A program made the position numbers and the translations under genes. A stretch of DNA of 64,000 nt from Anaeramoeba flamelloides (taxonomy: Eukaryota; Metamonada; Anaeramoebidae): contig JANTQA010000045.1 in the NCBI GenBank assembly GCA_027625915.1, positions 1,178,001 through 1,242,000 on the forward strand. The letters run 5' to 3'. The notes under the pieces were generated by a model. It was given only the letters and a program-made list of their open reading frames with translations, had not been told where the DNA came from and ran no database searches. Of this stretch, positions 20,453 to 31,283 are shown in pieces. Within the stretch, counting starts at the first letter, position 1. Each line of letters starts with the position of its first letter.

Positions 20453-23128
20453 TTAATCAAAAAAAGATGAACATTCTTCGCTAATCCAATTAGTGCAAGC
20501 ATCAAAGTAATGGGGCACTTGGTGTTTTTCCAAATTTGTTCTTAGTGAAGTAAGATCTTGAGTTTTAAAAAACCTAAATTTGGAAAAATTTCTTTGCTTG
20601 ATTGTTCCACCCCAAACTTTTTTACAAATATTTTTACCTTTTTTAGTTATTGTTTGGTTCATTAAACTGGAGTTATTGGCTCTATTATTGTTATTTGCGA
20701 CATCATCATCATCGCTATCTTCGTCATCACTACTTGACGAATCCTCTTCCATGAAATCCTGTTGTCCATTTATTGATCCTTTCGAATCTGTAATGGTTTG
20801 TTCTCTTTTTTTTTCCAATAGGATTGAGTTCCAATGTATGACATCCTTTTTCCAATCAATTCGCTTTAGCATTAAGCGATCAAAATATTTGATACCCTTT
20901 GGCCCGCCCTCTACAACCAACATTGTCAGGTCTGGCGATATTAAGCAAATACCGGAAAATTCTCTTTCAAGGGCATTTTTCAAGATTTTTGTTTTATTTA
21001 AAGGATGGCACAGTCGCTTGATCAGGAATAAGGAAACGTGCGTTATTAAAGACGTGTCTTCGTGTAATTTACGTTTTTTCTTTTCCTTTCTTTGTTCTCG
21101 TGTATTCTTTTTATTATGCTGAAGATGCTTGATTAACCGTTTTCTTTCCTCCCCACGCACAAACCTTTCAATACTCGTTGGGTCTTGCACAGCCTTTGAT
21201 CCCAAGATTCTCATATAGTTTGACATTTTATATTTTGGTTTTGGTGGTGGCAATAACCCTTGTCTTCTTTTGTTCTCAATTTCTGTTTGCTTTTCTAAAT
21301 GCCTTTTGATTCTAATCCGACGGAATTCTTCTTTAGTTAACATTTGTGGTATTTGGATTTCTGATTGCTTATCTAAATTTGTTACCAATTGCTTTAATTC
21401 AATTTTACTATCGATTTTGGAATAATCGATTAATTCCAAATCAAACGAATCTTGATCATCGGTTTTTTCATTTTCTTCTTCTGTCTTATTGCTGTTACCA
21501 TTGCCGTTTCCGTTAAAGTTACTGCCGCTGTTACTATTAATTTCACTTTTGATCTTCTCATCATTGTTCTCATCGATTAGTTCATCTGTATCTTTTTTAC
21601 TTTGGCTATTATTTAAATTTAATAATGGAAGATCCCACCATTCATAATTCGGTGGATTTTCAATTTTAATTTGAATTTCTTCCGGCTTTATATAATTTTG
21701 GTTACTTTTTTTGATAATCTTTTCTTTTTCAATAGTTTTTTTAATGTTTGTTTTCATTTTATCTCGAACTTTATCACCGTGTTCTTTATATACCCCCTGT
21801 TTGATAAAATTTAAAGGGATGTTACTCTTGTTATTTGGCCCTTTTTTCATTTTGTTTTTCTTTTTTAATTTGGTTTTCAGCCTTGGATCCCAATATTCGC
21901 TATTAAAAAAATACATTTTGGGATTTAAATTACTCGTGTCGAGTGTGAATTTGTCAATCGAACCTAAAGCAGATTTCGTGCTTCTAATATTAGCCTTTAA
22001 GGTCATTAATTGTTGTGGTTTAAATTTGCCAACAAAGTTTCCTTGGGAATCAATTTTTCTTCCGTGTGGATCAAGGATCAATGGTTTGATTGTCTTTGGA
22101 TTTAAAGGATTGCTATTGAATGTTAAGTTTCTTTGAGTCGCTAAATTATTATTAATGCTATTATTTAAATTTTGTTTTAGCTTGTTTTGTGTTTCGTCAT
22201 AGTTCTTTTTGATCTGGTGTGAGGTAATTTCAACGCTTCCGTTTTTTTGTCCAACTTTTCTTCTTGTTATTGTTTTTTGGGTTGGAATGAATGGCACAAC
22301 AACTATTTCGTCCAAGGTGCTGTTTTTATTACCAGTTGCAGTAGCACTGTTATTAGCATATAGGCTGCTTGTTGATTGTTCAGTAATAAATTCTAAAAAG
22401 TTATTAAAATCCTTTCGAACCTCTTCAGTGATTAAAAACGCCTTTCTTAAATTTACTTCAGATTCCTTTAATTGCTTTTTTTGGAGCTCGCTTAAAATAA
22501 TGTTTTGCTTTTGATTTTTGTTATTAATTTGATTGAGATTTGATGGCAATTGAATGAATGGAACTTGTTTGCTTTTATTGTTACTGCTTTTGTCAGTTGT
22601 CGAATTCTGCGTAAATAAAGAGAAAGTTTTGCCTTTGCCACCTCGACTTGAAATTGTGCTTGTCATGTTGGTGTTTGTTTGTGTCCTAATAATTGGCAAA
22701 CTGACTTTTTGATTCACAACATCATTATTATTATTATTATTCAAATTATTTAAATCATTTGACTTTGGCTTGTTTGAATTGTGTCTTCTTTTTTTGATAT
22801 TTGAAGGTGACGGCGACCTTGAAATTGACCTGGACCTGGACCTTGACCTTGACCTTGACATTGAATAAGATCGTGATCTGGAATAAGATCGAGATCTTGA
22901 TCTGGAGGAACGATGCCTTTCAGACTCCCTTCTTGATCTGTGACGCGAATGCCTACTCCTTCTTGAGTACCTCTTGTGTGGCCTTTTTCTTTCCCTTTCA
23001 TGCCTTCTGTGGCGGTGTGAATGCTTTCTTCTTGAGTGCCTTTCAGGGGAAACTGATAAAGAGCGTGATGGTGACCTTGATCTCCTTTTATTCCTTGATT
23101 TCCTTGAAGAACTTCGACGGTTGCTCAT
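20453..23128 (-). CDS. PRP3: U4/U6 snRNP splicing factor PRP3 with N-terminal RS domain
   Basis: One uninterrupted frame of 891 aa, ATG at 23128, TAA at 20453. Prp3 binds U4/U6 snRNA in the U4/U6.U5 tri-snRNP in the nucleus and is needed for assembly of the active spliceosome. Residues 1 to about 115 form an Arg/Ser-rich region with many RS and SRSRSRS repeats. Near 495 is the conserved NPPNYEWWDLPLL motif (family: 'EWWD'). From about 610 come LTKEEFRRIRIKRH, RQGLLPPPKPKYKMSNYMRI and LGSKAVQDPTSIE, which are Prp3 signatures. The C-terminal RNA-binding domain (about 690-885) has LLVVEGGPKG-like MLVVEGGPKGIKYFDRLMLK and ends near ISEECSSFFD. It contains an Asp/Ser plus Asn insert at about 800-825. 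The length exceeds the human protein (about 680 aa) because of Asn- and Lys-rich inserts. No intron, unlike its neighbours. Confidence 0.93.
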   Translation of the reverse strand: MSNRRSSSRKSRNKRRSRSPSRSLSVSPERHSRRKHSHRHRRHERERKRPHKRYSRRSRHSRHRSRRESERHRSSRSRSRSYSRSRSYSMSRSRSRSRSRSISRSPSPSNIKKRRHNSNKPKSNDLNNLNNNNNNDVVNQKVSLPIIRTQTNTNMTSTISSRGGKGKTFSLFTQNSTTDKSSNNKSKQVPFIQLPSNLNQINNKNQKQNIILSELQKKQLKESEVNLRKAFLITEEVRKDFNNFLEFITEQSTSSLYANNSATATGNKNSTLDEIVVVPFIPTQKTITRRKVGQKNGSVEITSHQIKKNYDETQNKLKQNLNNSINNNLATQRNLTFNSNPLNPKTIKPLILDPHGRKIDSQGNFVGKFKPQQLMTLKANIRSTKSALGSIDKFTLDTSNLNPKMYFFNSEYWDPRLKTKLKKKNKMKKGPNNKSNIPLNFIKQGVYKEHGDKVRDKMKTNIKKTIEKEKIIKKSNQNYIKPEEIQIKIENPPNYEWWDLPLLNLNNSQSKKDTDELIDENNDEKIKSEINSNSGSNFNGNGNGNSNKTEEENEKTDDQDSFDLELIDYSKIDSKIELKQLVTNLDKQSEIQIPQMLTKEEFRRIRIKRHLEKQTEIENKRRQGLLPPPKPKYKMSNYMRILGSKAVQDPTSIERFVRGEERKRLIKHLQHNKKNTREQRKEKKKRKLHEDTSLITHVSLFLIKRLCHPLNKTKILKNALEREFSGICLISPDLTMLVVEGGPKGIKYFDRLMLKRIDWKKDVIHWNSILLEKKREQTITDSKGSINGQQDFMEEDSSSSDDEDSDDDDVANNNNRANNSSLMNQTITKKGKNICKKVWGGTIKQRNFSKFRFFKTQDLTSLRTNLEKHQVPHYFDACTNWISEECSSFFD

Positions 23129-23714
23129 ATCGATTAATAAAGAAAATAAAATTCAAAGAAAAATTATGAAAAAAATGATTTTTTTTTTTTTTATCTTGTG
23201 GGTTGTCTGGAGGAAAATAGAAAGAGAGAATTTGAAGGCTGTGTTATTTTGTCAAACCTTTTTTTTTTTTAAGTTTTGTTTTTAGGAGGAAGAGAAGAGT
23301 TTTATATTTTATTCTTGCTACAAAAAGTTTTTTTAACAAAAGACAAAAAAACTTTACTTTTACAAGATAGGTTTGAGAGAACTTTAAAAATGATAAGAAG
23401 TAAAATGGTGTAAATGAAAAATACTTTTCTTTGTTCAAAGAGCCAATGATTATATGAAATTTGGTAATTATTTGATTTTTTTTCAAAATATGTGGGGATG
23501 GTGACATAAAAATTGATTGTACTTGATTATTCACGATTTGGATTCTTAAAAAATATGGCTTAATGGTTTATAAGAATTGTGAAGATCTTTGTAAACTAAA
23601 AAAGACTCATAAAATACTCTGAATGTTCATTCACATTTTCAACTTGTACCATTTTTATTAGAATGAAAAGAGTCGATCAAGGTTTAATAAAATTAGTCGT
23701 TAGAATTTGTTTAG
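23129..23714. other. Upstream region of PRP3
   Basis: Non-coding; T-rich tract (23175-23275) directly upstream of the minus-strand gene, as an A-rich leader when read in the gene's direction. No promoter element can be singled out. Confidence 0.3.
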
Positions 23715-24201
23715 AGTAGTGAAAAAAATATCGGACATGAAAAAAATCCCGGACAAGATTTTTAATTGTGAATATTAGTAAAATTATTATGTAATTTCAT
23801 TTATTTACAATCAAATTCCTTTTTTTAAGAATCGAACTTTTTCAATTATAACCCCCCCACTTATTAGAATGATGATTGATGAAATCACACTTGTTCAAAA
23901 CACCATTCAACCAATCAAAAAACAAGAAGAAAAATTATCATTTTCCAAACTCTAGTAAACCTCAATAAAACTGGATTATTTTTCCAAAAAAGTTGATCAA
24001 CATTAGGCTATCAAACAATTACTCGGGTATTCTAGAGACACCTTACTTTGATGAACTTTAGGTAGGTTTATTACTAATCTCATAAAAAAATTGGTTATTT
24101 ATAATAAGGATTTGATTGAAATTAGACAAAAATTTTACTAATATTCACAATTAAAAATCTTGTCCGGGATTTTTTTCATGTCCGGTATTTTTTTCCCTAC
24201 T
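23715..24201. mobile_element. Family B MITE (Tc1/mariner-derived), copy 1
   Basis: About 487 bp. The ends read AGTAGKGAAAAAAATAYCGG, then GACATGAAAAAAATCCCGGA and GATTTTTAATTGTGAATATT in both arms, so the TIRs are about 75 bp. Each arm contains two copies of CCGGACA (or TCGGACA) about 18 bp apart. Related copies are at 27684, 52276 and 60579. The longer copy at 27684 carries a Tc1/mariner transposase remnant, which assigns the family. Confidence 0.8.
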
Positions 24202-24744
24202 ATACTTTATTTTTTTTCCTCTTAAATCGGAAAGACAGTGAAGTGCTACACAAATTCCGAATAATTTCTAATATTCGAGAAACTTGTTGACGTTTTTAAA
24301 TGAAAAAAATTTTAAACATGCTGTTTTAGTCGATTAAAGCTGTTTCAAAAAAAGGATCAAAACAAAAAAGTTTGAAAGGTTATTCAGAAAAAAAGTGATA
24401 CTAATTGGCCAACTGTTTTGTGTATACTTTTTAAAAACTTTTTCTGTCATCTTTTACAAAACGTAGAATTTGATTTCTTTCTTGGAATTTGGAGAGAAAA
24501 GAAAAAAAAACAAAGAATGAAAAAATAAATAAGTCGATCAGAAAATATAAAAGTCTACTTTTACAACCAAAAAAGAATCGTTTCAGTTAGAGACTTGTTA
24601 ATCATCATTTCAAAAAACTTGAAGTAAAAAAAGAAAATACAAGTGAAAAAAGCAAGATCGCAAAAAAAAACCACAAACAAAAATTATTCAAAAGAAAAGT
24701 AAAAAAAAAATGAATTTTTAACAATTTTTATTAAAGACACTCAA

Positions 24745-25284
24745 TAAAAAAATTCTTGTTTATTTTTCCTCTATTGGGATTTAATTAGTTATTTTAATAA
24801 AGAGATGAATGTTTGGGTAAGTTTCTTATATTTAAAGTTCTTATCATTAAAGTATGGGAAGTTTTTTTTTACCTCCAAATGTTGATCTGCAATTTCCAAT
24901 TTTTGATATTTCTTCATTTGGTAATATATCCTCTTATCTTGGAAATGTTTCAAAACTAAAGCAATGTTTAAAGAGGTGTGTTATTATAATTATTGTTATA
25001 TGTAAGTTTTGGAGATCATTTTATTGTCTCTATTTTAAAGATTTCGTTTCTTTGGATTTTTTTATTTGTCAAAAATTACTTTGATTTTTTGATAAGTTTT
25101 TAAAATTGACAAATAAATTTTTAAATTTAAATTATAGTTAAATAAAATCCCCAAAATGATTTCTACTAAGAAGAAATTGAATTAGAATATAAAAAAGAAT
25201 TATTTCAGTTCTCTAATAATACACACTATTGGATTTTTTTTGAGATTGTTGAATGGTTTTATTTTTAGATATAAAAACTCCTTT
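24745..25284 (+). repeat. Family C dispersed repeat with a 76-codon open frame, copy 2
   Basis: The plus-strand partner of 7845-8410. The open frame runs 24854-25084 (MGSFFLPPNV...FVSLDFFICQKLL). Similarity spans from TTTATTTTTCCTCTAT (about 24758) to the border with the next element at 25284. The two copies differ by base changes and few indels. Function unknown; likely a mobile element whose ends I cannot define. Confidence 0.6.
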
Positions 25285-25746
25285 ACTGTTGAGAGAAAAA
25301 TGTTGGACACAGAAAAACGGTTGGACACCTTTTTTAATTGGGAACATTAGTAAAATTAAAAATCAAATCCTATTGATAACTAGGTGACTTTGATATAAAT
25401 CCAGGTTTAAATGTGTTCCAAGTTCATTAATTTGTGGTGTGTGTAGAATACTCATTTGAATGGTTGATAACTAAAAGTAGATCATGCTATTTTAACAAAA
25501 ATCCAAGATGTAGTAAAGTTTACTATTAATTCTGAAAATGGTAATTTTTAAACTTGATTTAGATTAAAAGAGATAAGGCTTTATAAAAGTAGAATTACGT
25601 CAATCGTTATTCTAATAAGTAGATTATTGTTATTTTCTTTAGTTATTTCACAAACGGTTGAAATTAAAAATAATTTTCAGTATTGTTCCCTAATTAAAAT
25701 TGCTGTCCAACCATTTTTCTGTGTCCAACATTTTTCTTTCAACAGT
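25285..25746. mobile_element. Family E MITE, relative of family B
   Basis: TIRs start ACTGTTGARAGAAAAATGTT, followed by GGACACAGAAAAAYGGTTGG and AATTRGGGAACA; about 70 bp in each arm and 462 bp in all. The arrangement copies family B: two GGACA motifs about 18 bp apart, then TTTTTAATTG-GAACATTAGT, but with different flanking bases (TTGGACA instead of CCGGACA). Inserted exactly at the edge of the family C repeat. Confidence 0.72.
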
Positions 25747-26523
25747 TAATGAATAATCTTTTGCAGAAGTGGTATTCTTGGGATTTTTATTCTTCTAAAA
25801 GAAATAGTATTTGGGATAACGAATAAAAATATAAAATTTTATCGAAATTGGATTTATTATTAAAGAATTGCCAAAAAAATCCAGGTAGGTCCAATACAAC
25901 AAGACAAGGACAATTTTTTCAAAAAAAAATCTTTAAATTTTGTATTTTTGAAATATACTCATATAATAAACATTATTATTCATAACAATTTTAAATGAGG
26001 TTTACAACTTTAATAGATATTAATTGGAATTGAAAAAAAAATGATATTTTTTTCATTTTTAATTATAAAATTTTTGAAATTTTTAATTGACTTTGTAGAG
26101 AGATAATTTTCAAGTATTTTTTTAATATTCTAAAAAGAAACCTATTTTTCAATTTTAGAACATCATAAAATAATCCAATCAAAATATATCGCTAAATTAA
26201 ACGGAAAATCTGATTTTTTATCTGTTTTTGGAATATTTTTTATCATTTTATTTTTTTCAATGTTTGAGTTTTTATTTAAATTCCCGATTGTTTTTTGCAA
26301 ATTGCTTTAACATTTATATTTTTTTTTCAATCTTAATGTTCAATCAAAAATTAATTCATTTCAGCTTTTTTCATTAAAAAAATACCCCAAAAATAGGTGT
26401 TTTTTTCAAAATTCGTTATTTTTAAAAAGGGGGATATTCGGATTTTCATGAGTTTAATAGCTATCTTTTTTTTATTACATAAATTATTATAACTTTGAAA
26501 AAATAATTTATTAAAGAAGTATA
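25747..26523. other. Intergenic, nothing recognised
   Basis: AT-rich, with no supported frame on either strand and no match to other repeats noticed. Confidence 0.3.
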
Positions 26524-26719
26524 CAGTCAGTTTCACTTTTAAGGAACAAACTTTCAACGAAATTTAAGGCACAAAAAAATCTCAAATTACGGCACACCTT
26601 ATTCTGATTCTAGTAAAATAAATTGTAAAATATAAAATTACAAATTTTGTGCCTTAATTCGAGGTTTTTTGGTGCCTTAAATTTCTTGAAAGTTTGTGTT
26701 TTAAAAGTGGAACTGACTG
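26524..26719. mobile_element. Family A MITE, copy 3
   Basis: 196 bp between TA dinucleotides, with the CAGTCAGTTTCACTTTTAAG end and its inverse. It shares the three AAGGCACA-type motifs per arm, some mutated (AAGGAACAA, ACGGCACA). Confidence 0.82.
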
Positions 26720-27683
26720 TAACTGAAATCCAATGTATATTTTTGGCTAACTTTTATTTTTTGGTACTTAAATTTTCCTTGCAGTGTATGAGGACAAGAA
26801 AAAACTGTTTATATAATTTCTTTTATTCCAACTCTCCGAAAACTTTCGACTACATGTTTCTTTGTTATACTATTGATAAAAGTTTCCTTCCAGACTTGAT
26901 AAAATACGTGTTTAAAAAGAAAAGTAATCTTACTATTTTCTTGAAGGGTAAAACACTTTACTTATATATTAAATTATGAAAGATACCAACAAAAATCAAT
27001 AAATTAAAAATAACATTGGTTTCTCTAAGTTCTAGGATCTCTATGATCCAATAAGAAAATAAAAAATGAATAATCAAATTTTTTCATTATTCTCAAAAAA
27101 TATACTTAAGGATTACTTTTCCACACTCGAGAGAGTTGAGTTAATGTGTTATTTTTCATTAGATCACTTCTCAAAAATAATTTTTTATCTGAAGATATTT
27201 GTGAAAAAAATTTGTAATATCAAAGATTAAAAAATAAAAAAATTCGTCAAAATTTTCAAATAGATATTTCAATAAAAAATTTGAAAAAAAAAAAAATAAC
27301 CTTAAGGGATTTTGAAGTACAATTTCCAATTTTAAAACATTTCAAACTTGTGAAAATAATTATCAAAAATATTTAGAACAGCTTGAGGAATCTTTTTTGC
27401 GTTTATTGATTTGATCTAGAAATTATTAAATTAGAAAATTAAATTTGGTCAGTATCTTATAGAGGGAAAAATTTTGAAAATTATTAGAAATTTACTATTT
27501 TTATGAAAAATAAATTCACAAGTGTGCAAATTTAACTGAGATTAAGAAACCCCCCAGTGAACATTTTTATCAACAATTTCATCAACATTGTTGAACATAG
27601 TGCCCTAAATTTTTAATAAAAAATTTTCTTTTTAAACATTTATAAAAATCAAAAGATCAATTATAACAGATCCAATATTGTAA

Positions 27684-28706
27684 AGTAGTGAAAAAAAAAA
27701 AAAAAAACCGTACATGAAAAAAAGAAACAGAAAAGATTTTTAATTAGGAATATAAGGGAAATTGATGTGTAATTTCTTTTATTTACAATCAAATCCTGTT
27801 TTTTATAATCAAACTTTTAAAAGTTATAACTCACCCACTATTTAAAATGATGATTAATTAAATTACACTTGTTCAAAAACAACATTCAACCAAAAAATGA
27901 GAATAAAATTTATCATTTGGAAAACTCTTGTCAAGCTCTATTAAACTCGATTGTTTTTTAAAAAAATTATTAACTTATGCTATCAAACAATTACATTGAG
28001 TATTGTAAAGAAACCCTACTTTGATGGACTTTAGGTAGTTTTATTATTAGGCCCATAAAAAAATTTGGTTATTTATTCAGAAGGGATTTGATTGAAAATA
28101 TTTGCAATTATAAACTCCATTTCAAAATCATTGGCCCATTAAAAATCAAATTTTTTAAAGAAAATTATTATGAATAATTGAACCTATCTATTATAATAAA
28201 AAAATCTAGCTTTTAATATTCAGTTCTATACTCAAGAGATATTTGTTTTTCCTTGATAAAATAAAAGAGAAAAAAAATATAAAAAAATAGTTAAAAAAAA
28301 TTAGAACGTTTATTTTGAAAGAAGCATTATATAATAAATAGTAAATTTAAAAAATTAGTAAATCCCATTTATCGATTCTCCTTCCATTTGAATAACTAAA
28401 TCTAATCTCTTTTTCATATTTGAAACCAATTTTTTCATTAATTCATCGATTACTACTTTCCAATTTTTCATTTTCATTTTCTATTTTAACAAAACACTGT
28501 TGAAAAAATAAAAAAGAGAAAAAATGATTTATTTGCAAACTTTTCATTGTGAGGGGAAAAACTTCAAAACGATACTAAAGTAATTCAAAATTCAAATGTA
28601 ACATGGGCCATTTATTATGAAATTTCGTTTATATCAATTTTCCGAATATTCACATTTAAAAATCTTGTCGTGGATTTTTTTCCTGTCATGTATTTTTTTC
28701 CCTACT
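27684..28706. mobile_element. Family B Tc1/mariner-type element, longer copy
   Basis: Starts AGTAGTGAAAAAAA and ends with its inverse (TTTTTTTCCCTACT). It carries the same subterminal blocks as copy 1 on both sides, but is about 1.02 kb instead of about 0.49 kb. The extra interior, about 28100-28600, contains the C-terminal end of a Tc1/mariner transposase on the minus strand (28355-28477). This looks like an internally deleted intermediate between the autonomous parent and the short MITEs. Confidence 0.7.
28355..28477 (-). pseudogene. C-terminal remnant of a Tc1/mariner transposase
   Basis: A 40-codon frame reading MKMKNWKVVIDELMKKLVS then NMKKRLDLVIQMEGESINGI and Y, ending TAA. The order W..VIDELMKKLVSNMKKRL..VI...G ending in a Tyr matches the end of Tc1-like transposases ('LVDSMPRRLQAVIKAKGGHTKY'). 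An in-frame stop lies just upstream, and nothing of the DDE core remains. Family assignment rests on this short motif plus the surrounding TIRs. Confidence 0.55.
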
Positions 28707-29683
28707 ATAATTTATAATTTTCTTTAAGGATCAATTTTTTAACCTTCGAAATTGATTTTAGTCTTCGGTTTAATTTCGAATAGTGAATTAGGTGTTGTAT
28801 TGGAATAAGAGGAATAAAAAAAATCATGAATTTTATTGTAAAACAAGTATTTTCTATTTGAGACCACAGATATTTTAGAGGTAAGAGTTAAATATTTATT
28901 TGATATTTCAAGGTATTACAGTAGTTCCAAGGCTACGGAGAAATTCTTTCAAAATTAACTTTTGATGATTAATTAGTTTTTTATAATATAAAAGATGTAA
29001 ATATCCAATGATTATCAGTGATAAAGAATCTCATTGAGATAATCCAGTTTCATAACTATCATATTATTTCTTTATTAATTCATGAATTAGGGTTGTTTTT
29101 AAATATTGGTACTGTTTTAATCTTAGCTTCAGCCAAAATATTGCACAAATAAAAAAGAAGAGTTTTTTAAAAATAATTGATTTTAGGGATAAAATTTCGA
29201 TATATAAATTAACTCTTTCCAAATTTGTTGACACTTAAATTTCACCATGGTGCAATAAATCATCTTTTCCAATCGATCATAGTTTTTAAAATAAAAATTT
29301 TAACTCAAAAGGGTAGTTTTTTTGTTTCCAGATAAATCCTTACCTTTTGGAAGACGATGTTCATAAACAACACGTGAACAATAAAAAAATATAATTCAGT
29401 TGCAAGTCTTCTCTCTCAATATTTCCTTAGAGTCAATTTTTTTCTCCAAATTTTGTACCAAAAATCAATTATTTTCTAAAAAAACAATCTCTATTTTAAG
29501 ACTGACATCTAGACTATTGTGTTGAAAAGTTTTTTTTTGGAAAGAGTCAAACAAACAAAAAAGTGCAACAACAATTAGTTTACTCTTTAATATTTTTTTG
29601 TAATCTGAAATTATCTTTAAAAGGGATAATTCTTTCTTCAAATTTGTCACAAGTGATCATTTTTTATAAAATCTAAACTCTTT
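28707..29683. other. Intergenic before the ankyrin gene
   Basis: AT-rich. A stretch at 28785-28855 (TGTTGTATTGGAATAAGAGG) resembles 35345-35400 inside another element and, inverted, 61315-61375. The last 100 bp before the ankyrin start show no clear promoter motif. Confidence 0.35.
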
Positions 29684-30853
29684 ATGATGGATTTAGAATT
29701 AACAACAACAAAACCAAAAAGGAAAAAGCAACTTCTCACCAACAAGCAACTCAAATGCCTGGAGAATCCAATTCAAAAAAAATTGCAAAAGATGATTAAT
29801 AAAAAAAATGTAAACAAAACAAATAATGTGGGTGATAACTGTTTAAGTATCTTACTAAAACACGACTGTTTGTTTGAAAATGTAGAATACATTGTCTCTT
29901 TGGGTGTTGACCTCAACAATAGGAATGACCGTCACAAGGTGGCGATCCATTTTGCATGCCTAAGACAGCCTTACGAAATCATCAAATTTCTTATCGACAG
30001 CGGCGCGGATCCTGATCTGGTGGACACTTTCGGGAGAACTGCCTTCCATTATTTAAGTTACGGCTGCCGAGATCTGAAATGCTATAAACTGTTTCAAAAA
30101 AGGGGCTTTAAGCTCGATCAAAAAGACTCGTTTGGGATAACCTCCTTCTATAACCATTGTAAGAGCATACACGATTATAAAATTATGAAATGGTTTATCA
30201 AACAAGGCTGTTCTCTCTTGGTTGTTGATCAAAGGAAACGCACATTTTTGCACACAGCAGTTCTTGATAAGAATTTGGATTTAAGGATTATCGATCTTTT
30301 GATCGAAAACGGTGTAGATCCCAAAATCACAGATATTCACGAATCAACACTGCTTCACTATTCTTGTCGCTATGCCTTTAACGAAGAAACCATTCACCAT
30401 TTGATTTCGAAAGCGAAAATTGAGATCAACGTACAAAATTCAGATGGCTGGACTGCTTTGCACTACATTTGCGATAAAAATGTTCCTTCTCTTGCGTTAA
30501 TACAATTCTTTCTCAAAAATGATGCAAATGTCAATTTGCAGGCGCTACGATTTGAAACACCTCTACACTTATGCTGTGAAAAAAATACCCCCTCAGTCCC
30601 AGTGATTAGAGAATTAATAAACGCTGGGGCGGATGTTAATTGCAAAGACAAAAGCTTAGTCACACCATTACACAATTTTATAAGATTGGATGTGCCTTTG
30701 GAGACAATCATTTTTTTATTGTCCATTGGCGCAGACGCTAATTCTCAAGACAGCAATTCGAATACCCCCCTTCACTTATGCGTTAAAAAGATATTGCATT
30801 TAGAAAGTTTAAGGAATAAGAAGAAAAATAAGAAAAAAATAAAGCTTTTTTAA
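29684..30853 (+). CDS. Ankyrin-repeat protein
   Basis: Single frame, 389 aa, starting at tandem ATG codons (MMDLELTTTK), TAA stop. A basic N-terminal tail (about 1-50) precedes nine or ten ankyrin repeats from about 50 to 375. Clear units are IHFACLRQPYEIIKFLIDSG, TFLHTAVLDKNLDLRIIDLL, WTALHYICDKNVPSLALIQF, TPLHLCCEKNTPSVPVIREL and TPLHLCVKK. Each has the usual 'TPLH...' helix and the 'GADVN' turn. Ankyrin arrays bind other proteins; no catalytic domain is present, so the partner and process cannot be told. The protein ends in a Lys-rich tail (RNKKKNKKKIKLF) at a homopolymer. In-frame sequence after the stop still looks coding (30854-30997), so the present C-terminus may be recent or the true 3' structure may involve splicing I could not resolve. 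The gene is markedly less AT-rich than its flanks. Confidence 0.88.
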   Translation: MMDLELTTTKPKRKKQLLTNKQLKCLENPIQKKLQKMINKKNVNKTNNVGDNCLSILLKHDCLFENVEYIVSLGVDLNNRNDRHKVAIHFACLRQPYEIIKFLIDSGADPDLVDTFGRTAFHYLSYGCRDLKCYKLFQKRGFKLDQKDSFGITSFYNHCKSIHDYKIMKWFIKQGCSLLVVDQRKRTFLHTAVLDKNLDLRIIDLLIENGVDPKITDIHESTLLHYSCRYAFNEETIHHLISKAKIEINVQNSDGWTALHYICDKNVPSLALIQFFLKNDANVNLQALRFETPLHLCCEKNTPSVPVIRELINAGADVNCKDKSLVTPLHNFIRLDVPLETIIFLLSIGADANSQDSNSNTPLHLCVKKILHLESLRNKKKNKKKIKLF

Positions 30854-30997
30854 CCATTCTACAAACCTACATTGTTTGAATTGACTTCGGTTTATGTAAA
30901 GAAAGAAGATTTTGAAAGAGAAAAGTGTATTTTTGAATGGCATCTTGATGTTCCCATTGAAACATTCAGAGAAAATATCATAATGAGTCCTTGGTGA
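30854..30997 (+). other. Coding-like sequence in frame after the ankyrin stop
   Basis: Directly after the TAA at 30851-30853 the same frame stays open for 47 codons (PFYKPTLFELTSVYVKKEDF, then CIFEWHLDVPIETFRENIIM) before a TGA. Composition and codon use resemble the ankyrin gene more than the spacer. It may be a former C-terminus cut off by a stop, or part of an unresolved exon. Confidence 0.4.
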
Positions 30998-31283
30998 TTT
31001 CTCGTTCAATCCATAATAGAGTTTAAAATTTCACTATAATTATGATACAAACGCGATAATTATTAAATCATAATCGGTATTGCACAAAATCGTGATAAAG
31101 TTTAAAAAATCATGGTATAAAATAAAAATAGCTATATTCCATAAAATCAACTATAATTGCCAAAATATCGTTATAAATGTCAAAGTATCATGAAAAAAAA
31201 AATAATCTCGATTTAATAGTTGATGGGTTTTTGGTCTAATTCAATAACATTTTTTAATATTCAATAATTATTTTTTGATTTAA

